From contig JAWLGK010000006.1 of NCBI GenBank assembly GCA_041685115.1, positions 98,356-162,355 of the forward strand: DNA of 64,000 bases, read 5' to 3'. Below are positions 1 through 9,900 of the stretch, one piece after another (position 1 is the first letter of the stretch; the number at the start of each line of letters is the position of its first letter). The translations under genes and the position numbers were made by a program. A model generated the notes under the pieces. It was given only the letters and a program-made list of their open reading frames with translations, was not told the origin of the DNA and did not search any database. The stretch is from JALOAT01 sp041685115. GTDB lineage: Bacteria > Pseudomonadota > Gammaproteobacteria > Thiohalomonadales > Thiohalomonadaceae.

Positions 1-87
1 GAGACCGAGATCCCCGACGAAGAGGCGGAGAAGATCACCACGGTTCAGCAGGCCGTCGACTACATCAATTCGCATTCGGCGGGCTGA
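1..87 (+). CDS. acpP: Acyl carrier protein, C-terminal end (5' truncated by window)
   Basis: The first 28 codons of the window encode the end of an acyl carrier protein and stop at TGA 85-87. The readable tail contains IPDEEAEKITTVQQAVDYI, the helix-IV signature of bacterial AcpP. The phosphopantetheine-serine DSL motif lies upstream, outside the window. AcpP carries growing acyl chains in type II fatty-acid synthesis and hands them to the adjacent FabF. The acpP-fabF order is the usual one in gammaproteobacteria. A strong terminator follows directly. Confidence 0.93.
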   Translation, partial: ETEIPDEEAEKITTVQQAVDYINSHSAG

Positions 88-103
88 TCCACGTTAGAAG
101 TCA

Positions 104-145
104 AAAAGGCCGCCGGACCACGTGAGTGGTCGCGGCCTTTTGTTT
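104..145 (+). terminator. Rho-independent terminator between acpP and fabF
   Basis: A perfect 10-bp stem pairs AAAAGGCCGC (104-113) with GCGGCCTTTT (132-141). An inner stem pairs ACCAC (117-121) with GTGGT (126-130) around a GTGA loop. The run TTTTGTTT follows. This is a classic intrinsic terminator 16 bases after the acpP stop. It would uncouple abundant acpP mRNA from fabF. Confidence 0.9.
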
Positions 146-172
146 ATTGAATCAATCATCGAGGAGTGTCTC

Positions 173-1414
173 TTGGCAAAGCGGCGCGTTGTCATCACGG
201 GCTTGGGAATGGTGTCCCCGGTGGGCCTGAGCGTGAAGGAATCCTGGGAAAACATCCTGGCGGGTAAAAGCGGCATCGCGCCCATCACGCACTTTGATGT
301 CTCCGCTTTTTCGACGCGGTTTGGTGGCTCCGTGAAAGGCTTCGATCCTGCGAAGTACTTTCCGCCCAAAGACGTCAAGAAAATGGATCCCTTCATCCAC
401 TACGGGATCGCCGCCGCCAAGGAGGCCATCGAAGATGCAGGCCTGGCGGTTACGGAAGAAAACGCCGAGCGCATCGGCGTGGCCATCGGCTCCGGTATCG
501 GCGGTCTGCCCGGTATCGAGAAGGGCCATGAAGCCTTCATGGAGGGCGGCCCGCGCAAGATTTCGCCCTTCTTCGTGCCCAGCAACATCATCAACATGAT
601 CTCGGGCAACCTGTCGATCATGTACGGCATGAAGGGCCCGAACATCGCTATCGTCACCGCCTGTGCCACGGGCACCCATTCCATCGGCGACGCTGCACGC
701 ATGATCGCCTACGGCGATGCGGACGTGATGATCGCCGGTGGCGCCGAAATGGCCACCTCGCCCTGCGGCCTGGGTGGTTTCGGTTCGGCGCGCGCCCTGT
801 CCACCCGCAACGACGACCCGGAAAAGGCCAGCCGCCCGTGGGACAAGGACCGCGACGGCTTCGTGTTGTCCGACGGCGCCGGTGTGGTGGTGCTGGAAGA
901 ATACGAGTTCGCCAAGAAGCGCGGTGCACGCATCTACGCGGAGCTGGTGGGCTACGGCATGAGCGGCGACGCCTATCACATGACCCTGCCGTCCGAAGGC
1001 GGCGAGGGTGCGAGCCGCTGCATGCGCAATGCCCTGCGTGACGCCGGCATCGACCCGGTGCAGGTGCAGTACATCAACGCACACGGCACGTCCACGCCTG
1101 CCGGCGACAAGGGCGAGACCGACGCGGTGAAGCGCACCTTCGGTGATGCGGCCTATCAGGTGGCCATGAGCTCCACCAAGTCCATGACCGGACACTTGCT
1201 GGGTGCCGCCGGCGGCGTGGAAGCGGTGTTCAGCGTGCTGGCCATCCGCGACCAGGTGGCCCCGCCGACCATCAACCTCGACAACCCGTCGGAAGGCTGC
1301 GATCTCGACTATGTGCCGCACACGGCACGTGAGATGAAGATCGACCACGCCATGTCGAACTCCTTCGGCTTCGGCGGCACCAACGGCACGCTGATTTTCA
1401 GCAAGCTGCGGTGA
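173..1414 (+). CDS. fabF: Beta-ketoacyl-ACP synthase II (KAS II)
   Basis: FabF condenses malonyl-ACP with acyl-ACP in the elongation cycle of fatty-acid synthesis in the cytoplasm. The 413-residue product matches E. coli FabF along its length. The thiolase-fold triad is intact: Cys164 in TACATG, His304 in NAHGTSTPAGD and His341 in KSMTGHLLGAAG. The C-terminal glycine-rich NSFGFGGTN loop is present. I chose the TTG at 173 because GAGGAG (161-166) lies 6 bases upstream and the protein then begins MAKRRVVITGLGM like other FabF proteins. The in-frame ATG at 122 lies inside the terminator and would add 17 unconserved residues. Confidence 0.97.
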   Translation: MAKRRVVITGLGMVSPVGLSVKESWENILAGKSGIAPITHFDVSAFSTRFGGSVKGFDPAKYFPPKDVKKMDPFIHYGIAAAKEAIEDAGLAVTEENAERIGVAIGSGIGGLPGIEKGHEAFMEGGPRKISPFFVPSNIINMISGNLSIMYGMKGPNIAIVTACATGTHSIGDAARMIAYGDADVMIAGGAEMATSPCGLGGFGSARALSTRNDDPEKASRPWDKDRDGFVLSDGAGVVVLEEYEFAKKRGARIYAELVGYGMSGDAYHMTLPSEGGEGASRCMRNALRDAGIDPVQVQYINAHGTSTPAGDKGETDAVKRTFGDAAYQVAMSSTKSMTGHLLGAAGGVEAVFSVLAIRDQVAPPTINLDNPSEGCDLDYVPHTAREMKIDHAMSNSFGFGGTNGTLIFSKLR

Positions 1415-1421
1415 AACCAAG

Positions 1422-1447
1422 GCGGCCGTGACTGAAGTCACGGCCGC
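1422..1447. other. Perfect 12-bp inverted repeat at the fabF/pabC junction
   Basis: GCGGCCGTGACT (1422-1433) is an exact reverse complement of AGTCACGGCCGC (1436-1447), separated by only GA. It starts 8 bases after the fabF stop and overlaps the upstream GTG candidate start of pabC. There is no T tract, so it is either a transcript-stabilising hairpin or a weak terminator. If it forms in the mRNA it would mask the GTG at 1428. Confidence 0.6.
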
Positions 1448-2294
1448 TTCCTCCCGCGCCCCGGCGCCTTTCCTCGTGTATCTCGTCAACGGCCTGCCAA
1501 GCGACGTTATCCCGGTCACCGACCGAGGGTTTCAGTACGCCGATGGCTTGTTTGAAACCATCGCCGTCGCAGACGGCGAACCGCTGCTCTTTGACCGCCA
1601 CCTCGAACGCCTGGCGCGGGGTTGTGCCAAGCTTGGCATCACCATGCCGGCGCGCGAGCTATTCGAGGCCGAGGCCTGCCGGTTGTGCGGTGGGCGCGAG
1701 CGACAGGTCCTGAAAATCACCCTCACCCGTGGTTCGGGGGGGCGGGGCTACCGCCCTGACGGTGCGGGCCCGCCGACGCGCGTGCTGGCGGCCTTGCCGT
1801 GGCCGGATTATCCGGAGATGCACCGCACCCAAGGCACCACGCTACGGTTGTGCCGCACACGGCTCGGCAGCAACCCGGACTTGGCGGGACTCAAGCACCT
1901 TGCCCGGCTCGAACAGGTGCTGGCGCGCGGGGAGTGGACCGATGATGCGGTGCAGGAAGGCCTGATGCTGGACGAAGAATCCCAGGTGATCGAAGGCACC
2001 ATGAGCAATGTTTTCCTGATCAGGGGCGAGGCGCTGGTCACCCCGCGCCTCGACCGTTGCGGGGTCGCCGGCGTGATGCGGGAGGCGGTGATCGCCTGTG
2101 CCGAGCGCATGGGCGTGCGCTGTGATGAACGGCCCGTGGCCCTGGACGAGCTGTGCTCTGCCGATGGGCTGTTCGTTACCAACAGCCTCATCGGCCTGTG
2201 GCCGGTCCGTCGCTTCGAGCAGCACAGCTACGCCATTCCGCCACTGATCCCCGCATTGCTGGCGCGGCTGCGGGAGGCGCATGCATGCGTGTGA
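1428..2294 (+). CDS. pabC: Aminodeoxychorismate lyase (branched-chain aminotransferase fold)
   Basis: PabC is a PLP enzyme that splits 4-amino-4-deoxychorismate into p-aminobenzoate and pyruvate for folate synthesis. The product carries the class IV aminotransferase landmarks: an N-terminal VNGLP segment, DRGFQYADGLFETI, RGSGGRGY, and the PLP-lysine segment LAGLKHLARLEQV, followed by EGTMSNVFLI. The length is 288 residues from GTG 1428, which has AAGGCGG 2 bases upstream but sits in a hairpin. An alternative GTG at 1476 gives 272 residues and starts MYLVNG, exactly where E. coli PabC starts, but has no visible ribosome site. The gene overlaps mltG by 10 bases, which suggests translational coupling. 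Confidence 0.93.
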   Translation: MTEVTAASSRAPAPFLVYLVNGLPSDVIPVTDRGFQYADGLFETIAVADGEPLLFDRHLERLARGCAKLGITMPARELFEAEACRLCGGRERQVLKITLTRGSGGRGYRPDGAGPPTRVLAALPWPDYPEMHRTQGTTLRLCRTRLGSNPDLAGLKHLARLEQVLARGEWTDDAVQEGLMLDEESQVIEGTMSNVFLIRGEALVTPRLDRCGVAGVMREAVIACAERMGVRCDERPVALDELCSADGLFVTNSLIGLWPVRRFEQHSYAIPPLIPALLARLREAHACV

Positions 2295-3319
2295 TCCTGT
2301 TCAAGCTGCTCGGTGCCTCGCTCCTGGCGGGCAGCCTGGTGGCGGGCTGGTTCTGGCTCGATTACCGCAATTTCGCCACCACGCCCATGGAGCTGCCCGA
2401 GGACGGCCTCGAATACGTGGTGGAGCCGGGCAAGGGGCTGGCGGTCATCGGCCGTGACCTGGAAGGGCGGGGCCTGCTCGCATCCAGCCGCTACCTGATC
2501 TGGATGGGGCGCATCACCAGCAGCACCGCCCGTATCAAGGCCGGCACCTATCAGCTGACGCCGGGGACCACGCCCGAAGGCCTGCTGAAACAACTGGTGG
2601 AGGGCAAGGTCGCCCAGTTTCCGCTGACCCTCGTGGAGGGCTGGAGCTTCCGGCAGGTGCTCGATGCCCTCGCCCGCCACCCGCGCCTGAAGCAGACCCT
2701 TACCGGGCTCAGCGATGCGGAGATCATGTCGCGGCTCGGCTATCCCGGCGTGCACCCCGAGGGCCGGTTTTACCCGGATACCTACCGTTTTCCCCAGGGC
2801 TTCACCGACGTGGCCTTCCTCCAGCGCGCCTACCGGGCCATGGAGGAGCGGCTCGCCTACGAATGGGAGCGTCGTGAGGAAGGATTGCCCTACCGCAGCG
2901 CCTATGAAGGCCTGATCATGGCCTCCATCGTGGAGAAGGAGACGGGGCTGGCCAGCGAGCGCCCGGCCATTGCCGGCGTGTTCGTGCGTCGGCTGCAAAA
3001 GCGCATGCGCCTGCAAACCGATCCCACCGTCATCTACGGCCTGGGACTGGATTTCGACGGCAACCTGCGCCGACGCGACCTGGAAAACCACACCCCCTAC
3101 AACACCTACCGCATCCGTGGCCTGCCGCCGACCCCCATCGCCATGCCCGGCGGCGAGGCCCTCCATGCCGCCTTCCATCCCGCCCCCGGCGACGAACTCT
3201 ACTTCGTCGCCCGCGGTGACGGCAGCCATTACTTCTCCGCCACCCTCGAGGAGCACAATGCGGCGGTGGTGAAGTACCAGCTCGGCGGCCGCCGGAATAG
3301 CTCTTCTTCGGCTCGTTGA
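2285..3319 (+). CDS. mltG: Endolytic murein transglycosylase (YceG family)
   Basis: MltG is an inner-membrane lytic transglycosylase that cuts nascent glycan strands and sets peptidoglycan chain length. The 344-residue product has an N-terminal membrane segment (residues 3-22), a LysM-like region with the GKGLAVIGRDL segment, and the YceG catalytic domain. The catalytic glutamate is Glu217 in ASIVEKETG. Further YceG signatures are LQTDPTVIYG, YNTYRIRGLPPTPIAMPG and YFVARGDGSH. ATG 2285 is preceded by GGGAGG (2272-2277). A longer frame starting at 2153 reads through pabC and is not credible. tmk and holB normally follow mltG but are absent here. Confidence 0.95.
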   Translation: MRVILFKLLGASLLAGSLVAGWFWLDYRNFATTPMELPEDGLEYVVEPGKGLAVIGRDLEGRGLLASSRYLIWMGRITSSTARIKAGTYQLTPGTTPEGLLKQLVEGKVAQFPLTLVEGWSFRQVLDALARHPRLKQTLTGLSDAEIMSRLGYPGVHPEGRFYPDTYRFPQGFTDVAFLQRAYRAMEERLAYEWERREEGLPYRSAYEGLIMASIVEKETGLASERPAIAGVFVRRLQKRMRLQTDPTVIYGLGLDFDGNLRRRDLENHTPYNTYRIRGLPPTPIAMPGGEALHAAFHPAPGDELYFVARGDGSHYFSATLEEHNAAVVKYQLGGRRNSSSSAR

Positions 3320-3321
3320 GG

Positions 3322-3360
3322 CCTGCTGAACCCCACCCGGCGCGACCGAGTGGGGGCAGG
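3322..3360. other. Two-part hairpin just after mltG
   Basis: CCTGC (3322-3326) pairs with GCAGG (3356-3360), and CCCCAC (3331-3336) pairs with GTGGGG (3350-3355), leaving a GC-rich loop. It begins 3 bases after the mltG stop. There is no T run, so it is not a typical intrinsic terminator. It may end or protect the fabF-pabC-mltG transcript. Confidence 0.5.
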
Positions 3361-3595
3361 ATCAACGCAAATCACTGAACATCCGCTCCCTGAGTCCTGG
3401 TCCGCTTCGCAGATGTTATGTCTGTCACCACATGCGTGAAGCGCACGACGCGGTGCTTGAGCGGGGTATTGTGCTTGCCGCCAGGCGACATCCAGAAGGT
3501 GTTTCGTTGGCCTCGGTAGGCGAATGACAGTCGTCCCGCCTCTGTAGGAAATTTCCGAAAATGGCATCAGAACGCAAGGTTAGGAAAATCCTCAG

Positions 3596-3624
3596 TTGCG
3601 TTTTGTCGCAGATTTGGTGATAAC
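3596..3624 (+). promoter_or_regulatory. Possible sigma70 promoter for the giant gene
   Basis: TTGCGT (3596-3601) and GATAAC (3619-3624) are separated by exactly 17 bases. Each box matches the consensus only partly (3 of 6 and 4 of 6). It lies in the only long intergenic gap upstream of the giant gene and about 20 bases before the hairpin at 3644. This is a weak prediction based on box similarity and spacing alone. Confidence 0.3.
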
Positions 3625-3643
3625 TACGTCACTTTTTGAAGCT

Positions 3644-3663
3644 GAGCCGTCTGCCTACGGCTC
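3644..3663. other. Small perfect hairpin in the giant-gene leader
   Basis: GAGCCGT (3644-3650) pairs perfectly with ACGGCTC (3657-3663) around a CTGCCT loop. It lies about 270 bases upstream of the giant gene start, just downstream of the possible promoter. It could be part of a structured 5' leader. I do not recognise a riboswitch class around it. Confidence 0.45.
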
Positions 3664-3930
3664 ATGCCATGGAATATGGAACAGCAGGCGATCCTCGGAA
3701 GGACCGGATTATGGATATTCCAACGACTGCGTTGGACCTGATGATTACTGCGTTCCAGGATTGGCTCGCGACCGGCCAGTCGTGCCCGATGGCACACCCC
3801 GAATTTCTGTCCCCCCGCAGGGCGCATCGTAGGTACTCGTACCGTGCGGTCTGAATTCGTTTTTTCATTTTCTGTCCAGTAACCCAAGCTAGGAAGGCGT
3901 TCCGGGCGTTGCGCGCTGGTCTAGACAAGG

Positions 3931-6900
3931 ATGTCCAAGCAAATCATCAACAACGCGGCGTTCAGAGCACGATGGCTCGTGCTGTCCGCGCTGTTGATGC
4001 TGCCGGCACTGTCATCAGGCATCGATATACGTGTCAGTTCGCCTCTCGGTTCGTCGGAGCAGGAATCCACCTACACCGTTGCCGTGGACGACTGCGGCAG
4101 CCTTGCCGCCATTCAGGCGGGTGTCGCAGGCAGTTTGCAGAGCTTTGCCGGTTCTGATGCCCGCCGCGAGATTTCCTCTCCCGAGTCATGTTTTTTTGAT
4201 TTCTCTCTGAACGGTGTTGATCGCTTGTCGCCGCTCGTACGGCTGACAAGAGTCGATGGTTCGGTGGTAGAGCACTCCGAGACGTTCGCGTACGACGACG
4301 TTCCCCCTTCAATCCGTTTCAAGAACGTTGCAATCACTGATGTTGATTCAGAGCAGCAACGGCTCACTGTAATCATCGAAGCCTCCGATGACACGGATAT
4401 CCACTACACGGGCTTCAATGTCTCGGGTCTACGTGCCTCCGATATCCGCGCCGCGGGGGGGGTGATTGCCGAGGCAAAACACAAGGCCTTCGCGAAAACC
4501 ACCACGGCCGAACGTGTCTACCCGATCAGTGACAGCCAAACCGAATACGCGCTGTCGCTGCCCATCGACAGCGCGCTTCCCATCGAAGCCATCGCGCATG
4601 ACGTGATCGTTCTGGTCGACGCCTTTGCAGTGGATGCCTCGGGTAACCAGACGTCGCTGTCGAAAGTTGCATTCACCGGCGACAGCATCCAGGAGCAGGC
4701 GAAGTCGCTGATCGTTTCCAATAGTCGCATCGTCATCAATAACATCCTGCAGACGCCGGTAATCCGCCCGGCAGTGGATTTTCAGTTCCGCGGAGTGGTG
4801 GATCTGTCCGGGCAGGGCAATGGCGTGTCCTATAGGTCCTCGCATCCGAATCTGGTCGGCATCACCGGCGGCGGCGTCATTTACGCACTTCAGGAGACGG
4901 GGGAAACCGCCGTCAGCATCGAGGTCGAATATCCGGGCCTGGAGCCGGTGCAGATTCCGGTTGAGGTGGACTTCAGCAAAAATCTCGTCGGCCTCGCGCT
5001 CAAGGACTACGACGGAAACACGCCCTACGAACTGGAAGGTCTCAACCGTTTCCAGAAACTGCCGGAGCTCGAAGGTGTTTTCGACGACGGCACCCGAGCC
5101 CAGATATCCACCAATTGGTCACCCGTCATCGGTATCGCCTCCCCATACGATGCGGTCCTCGAAACGAACCGTCTTGGGGAAATCAGGGCAAAGGCAGTCA
5201 TTCCTGCTACCAGCCCGGCATTCATCAGTGTTTCCCTCAAGGAACTGCCCGGGATTCTGACGCCTGTGGCCGTGGCGGCGAAGGACACGCTGCCGACAGT
5301 GAGCCTTCAGGTGCCCTCACACATCGAACCTTCTCAGGAACTGGTACTGAGGGCGGTGGCGCTGGATGACGTGGGCATCGCCGAGGTGCAATTCCTGCTT
5401 GACGGCGCAGTGATTGGCAGCCGTGCCGCAACGCCGTATGAACTGGTGCTGCCAATTTCGGAAGAATTGGAAGGAAGGACGCTCCTTCTTTCGGCTATCG
5501 CGACGGACAGTGCGGGCCAGAAATCGCGCAGCAGCGATTACTCCGTGCAGGTGAAGTCGCAGCCCAAGGCGGAGGTTCCGGCTTACAGCTTCGAACTTCC
5601 ATCGGACGGTCTAAGGGCGGTGGAGAAAACACCGCTGGTTTTCCAGGTTGCCAGTTCACTGGGTGTCCTGCCCGACGTACTTCCACGCAGCGGTATCACG
5701 CACGTAGAGTTTTTCCTGGACGGGACGAAGCTGGGCGAGTCCGGCTTCCCACAGATTGAAGTTCGCAAGAAGCCGACGCTCGAGGGCGAGCAGGAGGAGA
5801 TGTTCGAACTATGGCGGTTCGCCAGCAAGGTACCGACCGTCTCGACCTTGGAAACCAGCATGTCGGTATCTGCGCGTCTGCATGTGAGCGCAGACGTCCA
5901 CGAGGATGCCCCAGCCAAGTTGCTGCGGGTCATAAAGAATACCGAACCGACCGCTCGTATCGTACAGCCGGTCGCCGGGACCAGCCTAACGGTGGGGCAG
6001 GAACTCACTCTCACAGCCGAGGTGGGCGACGATACCTTGCCGCTCAACACGCGTGTCGAACTGTACCTCAATGACGGCCTGATCAGCAGTCAGATCATCA
6101 AGGACGACGTAGACAACGTTGACAGCCTCGCTGCCCATACCCGAACTGTCAGTTTCCGCTATAAGCCCGATCCGGAACAGCTGGGCGACACCCTGAGATT
6201 TCGCGTCAAGGTTGTGGATTATCATGACCGCGTCGCTTACTCCGAGACGCTGAAAATCAGCGTCAAAGGGGATCAGCCTCCCACCGTGGCGCTCGCAAAT
6301 CCGGTGGAGGGCGCGTCGTTTGTATCCGGGCTTCCCATTCCCCTCCGTGCGACGGCGGTGGATGATCTCGGCGTCGCGCGGGTGGACTTCTATGTCAACT
6401 CCGTTCTGGTGGGGGCAGATGCCGCTGCGCCTTACGCATTCAGCTACGAAACCCCTGAAGACATAGAGCGCGAACAGGTGCTGGTCATACATGCCGTTGC
6501 GACCGACAGTGCCGGACAGCGGGCCGAAAGCAACAGTGTCCGAGTCACGCTCGGACATGACGAAGAAGCCCCGGTCATCAATCTCGCATCGCCGCCGGTG
6601 AACGCAAGCCATGCGGGCAAAGATATTGCGGAGTTGATCGAGGACAGCGAGTTCGTACTGAAGGTCGCGGGGTATGACAACGTCGGTGTAACGCGACTGG
6701 AGCTGTCCGGGGTGCGCAAGGACGGCAACGAATACGTATTGACTGGAAATGCCGCCGATGTGCTCAGTGGAGACGATTTTCCGTTGCAGCAGATTCCCGG
6801 GACTTTACGCGCCTATTCGGCACTTCGCCTGGTGCGTGCACCCGAATTTTCCGATATCGAAGGTGCTCCGTTCGATGCTTACCCCGTGTCGGTCACAGCC

Positions 6901-9900
6901 TATGACGAGGCGGGGAACATGTCGCGCGTTGAGGTCGTCGTCGGTGTGCGCAAGGATCTCGCGCCGGCCGTGACCGAGCTGGTTACGGATCACCTCAATT
7001 ATCTGCCGCTGGACACCGTGAAAGTCGATATTCTGGCCAAGGACGATCGGGCGGTCCACCGGGTGGAGCTACGCTACAAGGTCGACGGCGCGATCCTGGC
7101 AACGCACGTGAAGACGGCGGGCGACGGTCTGGCGCCGATGGCTATGGTGCAGGTCTCCGACACCGTCACGCTGTCTGAGCTGAATCTGCCTAACGATGAC
7201 CAAGTGCTGCAGATCGAGGCGCTGGCCTTCGATCAGAAAGGGCAGTCCTCAGCGACATTCGTGCGTGACATCAGCATCAAAAAGGATACCAACGCGCCCT
7301 TGGGAGGCATCCAGGCACCCATACAGGGTTCCACGCTCTACGCAGGTGAGACGGTAACGGTGCAGTGGCGGGCCGTGGACGACAGCCGCATGAGGTCGGT
7401 GGCAATCGGAACCGGCGGCGGCACGCTGCATTCTCGCAATGACCTTTCCACCAAAAATGCGTCGGGTTCCTTCAGCTACAAGGTGCCCGCGGACAAATCC
7501 GAATTGGCGCTTGAGCTTACCGCGACAGACGTTTTCGGCAACAGCGCCACCACGCAGTGGCACTTCGACATCGCCAACGATCAGCCCCCGACCGTCAGCA
7601 TTCGCGATCCCGCCGCGGGCTCCCGCTATCTCGAAGGAGAATCCTTCACCATCAATGCGCTGGCCAGCGACGATCGCGGCCTCAAGCGCGTCAGCTTCTT
7701 CACGCGCGCAGGTGAGCAGGAGACCATCATCAAAGAGTACACCGGCTCGCAGTTGGAGAGCGTGGTCGCGGGGGCTGGCTATTTCAGTGCCGGTATGCGG
7801 GCGCCCAGCAACGGAAGCCTCGCTCTCGGGGTGCGCGTGGTTGACAGCGGCGGCCAGGTTGCCGTGGCTTTGCTCGATCTCGAGGTCCTGGACGACGAGG
7901 AGGCACCCGCAATCAATCTGAGCTTGCCGGACAGGAGTCTTTCCCTGTACCCGGGCAGCAGTTTCGAAGTGGCTGGAACCGGCATCGATAACGTGCACAT
8001 CCGCGACATTTCACCGTACTTCGTGACCGCGGATGGCGAGCAGATCAACCTCACGTGGGAGGTGTTCGGCCGCAAGGATCGCGTCGAGCAGATCCGCGTC
8101 GCCAACCCGGGCACCTTCGGCTCCATAGTGGCCGGCGAACGTTTCCACACGACCTTCAATGCCCGCGTACGCATTCCTCCGGGGTATCGGGATCGTGCCG
8201 GCGAAACGCTTGCATTCAAGGTGCGCGCAAGCGATCACGGCGTGAACAGCACCGATTCGCCGCCTGTCAACATCACCATCCGCGCCGACGAGGAAGCGCC
8301 GACTATCCAGGTGTCGAGCCCGGGAACTACGGTCTATGAACAGCAGGCGGTTCATCTGGGCGTGGCCATCGCCGACAACATCGCCGTGGCGAGTTACCGT
8401 GTCAGCCTTATCGATCACGAGACGCGCGTCTTACTCGCCGCTTCGGGTCTGAACGAGGCGACGGTGCAAATCGCTGAGAACGGCGTCGTCGACCTGCAAC
8501 GTTATATGCCATTGAGTGCCCAGGGCGCGGAATTCACCCTGGTTATCGAGGCCGCAGATACCAGCGGAAATTCCACCACGGCTTCCCACAAAGTACAGGT
8601 CAAACCCGATCAGCCGCCACAGGTGCAATTGGTTTCCAGGGAGCCGGACACGGCGCCCGTTCAGGGTTCGCCCGCCTTCTATACCTTCGAGGCCAAGGAT
8701 GACTATGTCGGCTTGGGTGCCGAGCTCAAGTTTTTCCCGGTCTTTACCTCGTTGAGCGGGATGGACGATCATGAAAACGGGCGTGCCGTTCGAGGCGGAA
8801 ATGTGCCTGCGGGGTCGGCACTCGAACAACGGGAACGTATCGAGTTCGACTATCCCGAGGCTCAGGACGTCAGTGGGTCGCTGTATTTCAATGGCAAAGA
8901 GTATTGGCGCTTCGCCGGCGGAAAAGCGATCGGTGCCGCGAGCGAGCTGACTACCATCGATTCGGTTCGTGTCACGTTCGCGGGTTTGACGACGCATTAC
9001 GAACTGGAATACCGCACCGCCAATCAATGCATGGGCGTGTACTCGAAAGTGCGGATTTCGGCGCAAGAACTGGTGGCGGACGGCGGCATCCTGAATCTCA
9101 ACACCCGACTTCCCGGCGACGCTACCGACGTGGTGATTCGTCCTGAATTCACGACTCCTGACGGCAGCCTTGTGAATACCTTCCTGTCGGCACTGCACAT
9201 TGAGCGGGCGAGTATTCCAGGCAGTTTCAGGTACTCGGATGCGGGACGTGCGCAGAACGTCGGCGGGCACAGCGTCACGACCCTGTATCTGGCTGATGCA
9301 GGGCGGCAGGACGGCAGCCCCGGGTTCATCCACGTGGGCAGGCTTGCAGGCAGTACGCAGCGGACCACGCGTCAGAACCGCTTCTTCATCGTGCCCGCGT
9401 CTCTGCCCGGGCAGGACTTCCAGATCTTCGGCGTAGTGACCGACAGGTTGTCGGTCCAGCGTGCCATGGCACCGTTGGCGGCTCTGGGCGTAGACCGCAT
9501 CGGGATCGATGATGATGCGCCCACGTTGAAGGTCGTCGCCCCGGTAGGGGGAACGCCCACCACGCGGGAAGCGCGCATCCCGGTCAACGTGACCATCGGC
9601 GACAACAGTCTCGGTCTGGAGAGCGTCAAGCTGTATGACGACAACGGCTTGGTGCGTGAGCAGGGCGGCGTCTTCGGCCGGGCGGAGTACCGGTTCACCT
9701 ACGATGTACCGGACGCCTACCGTTCCGGGGAACTGGCCTTGACCCTGGTGGCACAGGATCGGGCGGGTCGTACCGCCACCGGTCATATCGCGCTGCCCAT
9801 CGCGGACAACGAGCCGCCACAGCTTACCTTGCGGGAGTTCGCGAGTTACAAAGTCAACGGTATCTACCGCAAGGTGCTGAATCAGGCGGCCAGGCTCAAT

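Larger units (their letters stand above)
3320..3930. other. Gene-poor 611-base gap between mltG and the giant gene
   Basis: No convincing gene is visible. The short open frames here (for example 3636-3854) lack a ribosome site and recognisable protein features. The gap holds two hairpins (3322-3360 and 3644-3663) and a possible promoter (3596-3624), annotated separately. It marks the boundary between the conserved core operon and the accessory region. The leader ahead of the giant gene is therefore long, about 300 bases if the candidate promoter is used. Confidence 0.6.

Noticed and set aside
122..172. ATG 122 as start of fabF
   Set aside because: It lies inside the acpP terminator and adds unconserved residues. 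TTG 173 has a good ribosome site and gives the family-typical N-terminus.
2153..2284. Upstream extension of mltG
   Set aside because: It would overlap pabC by more than 140 bases. ATG 2285 has GGGAGG upstream and starts the membrane anchor.
3640..3740. Cyclic-di-GMP or other riboswitch ahead of the giant gene
   Set aside because: Only one short hairpin is clear. The conserved bases of the classes I know are not present.
3596..3854. Small genes in the mltG-giant gap (3596-3832, 3636-3854)
   Set aside because: They overlap each other in different frames, lack ribosome sites, and their translations show no protein-like features.
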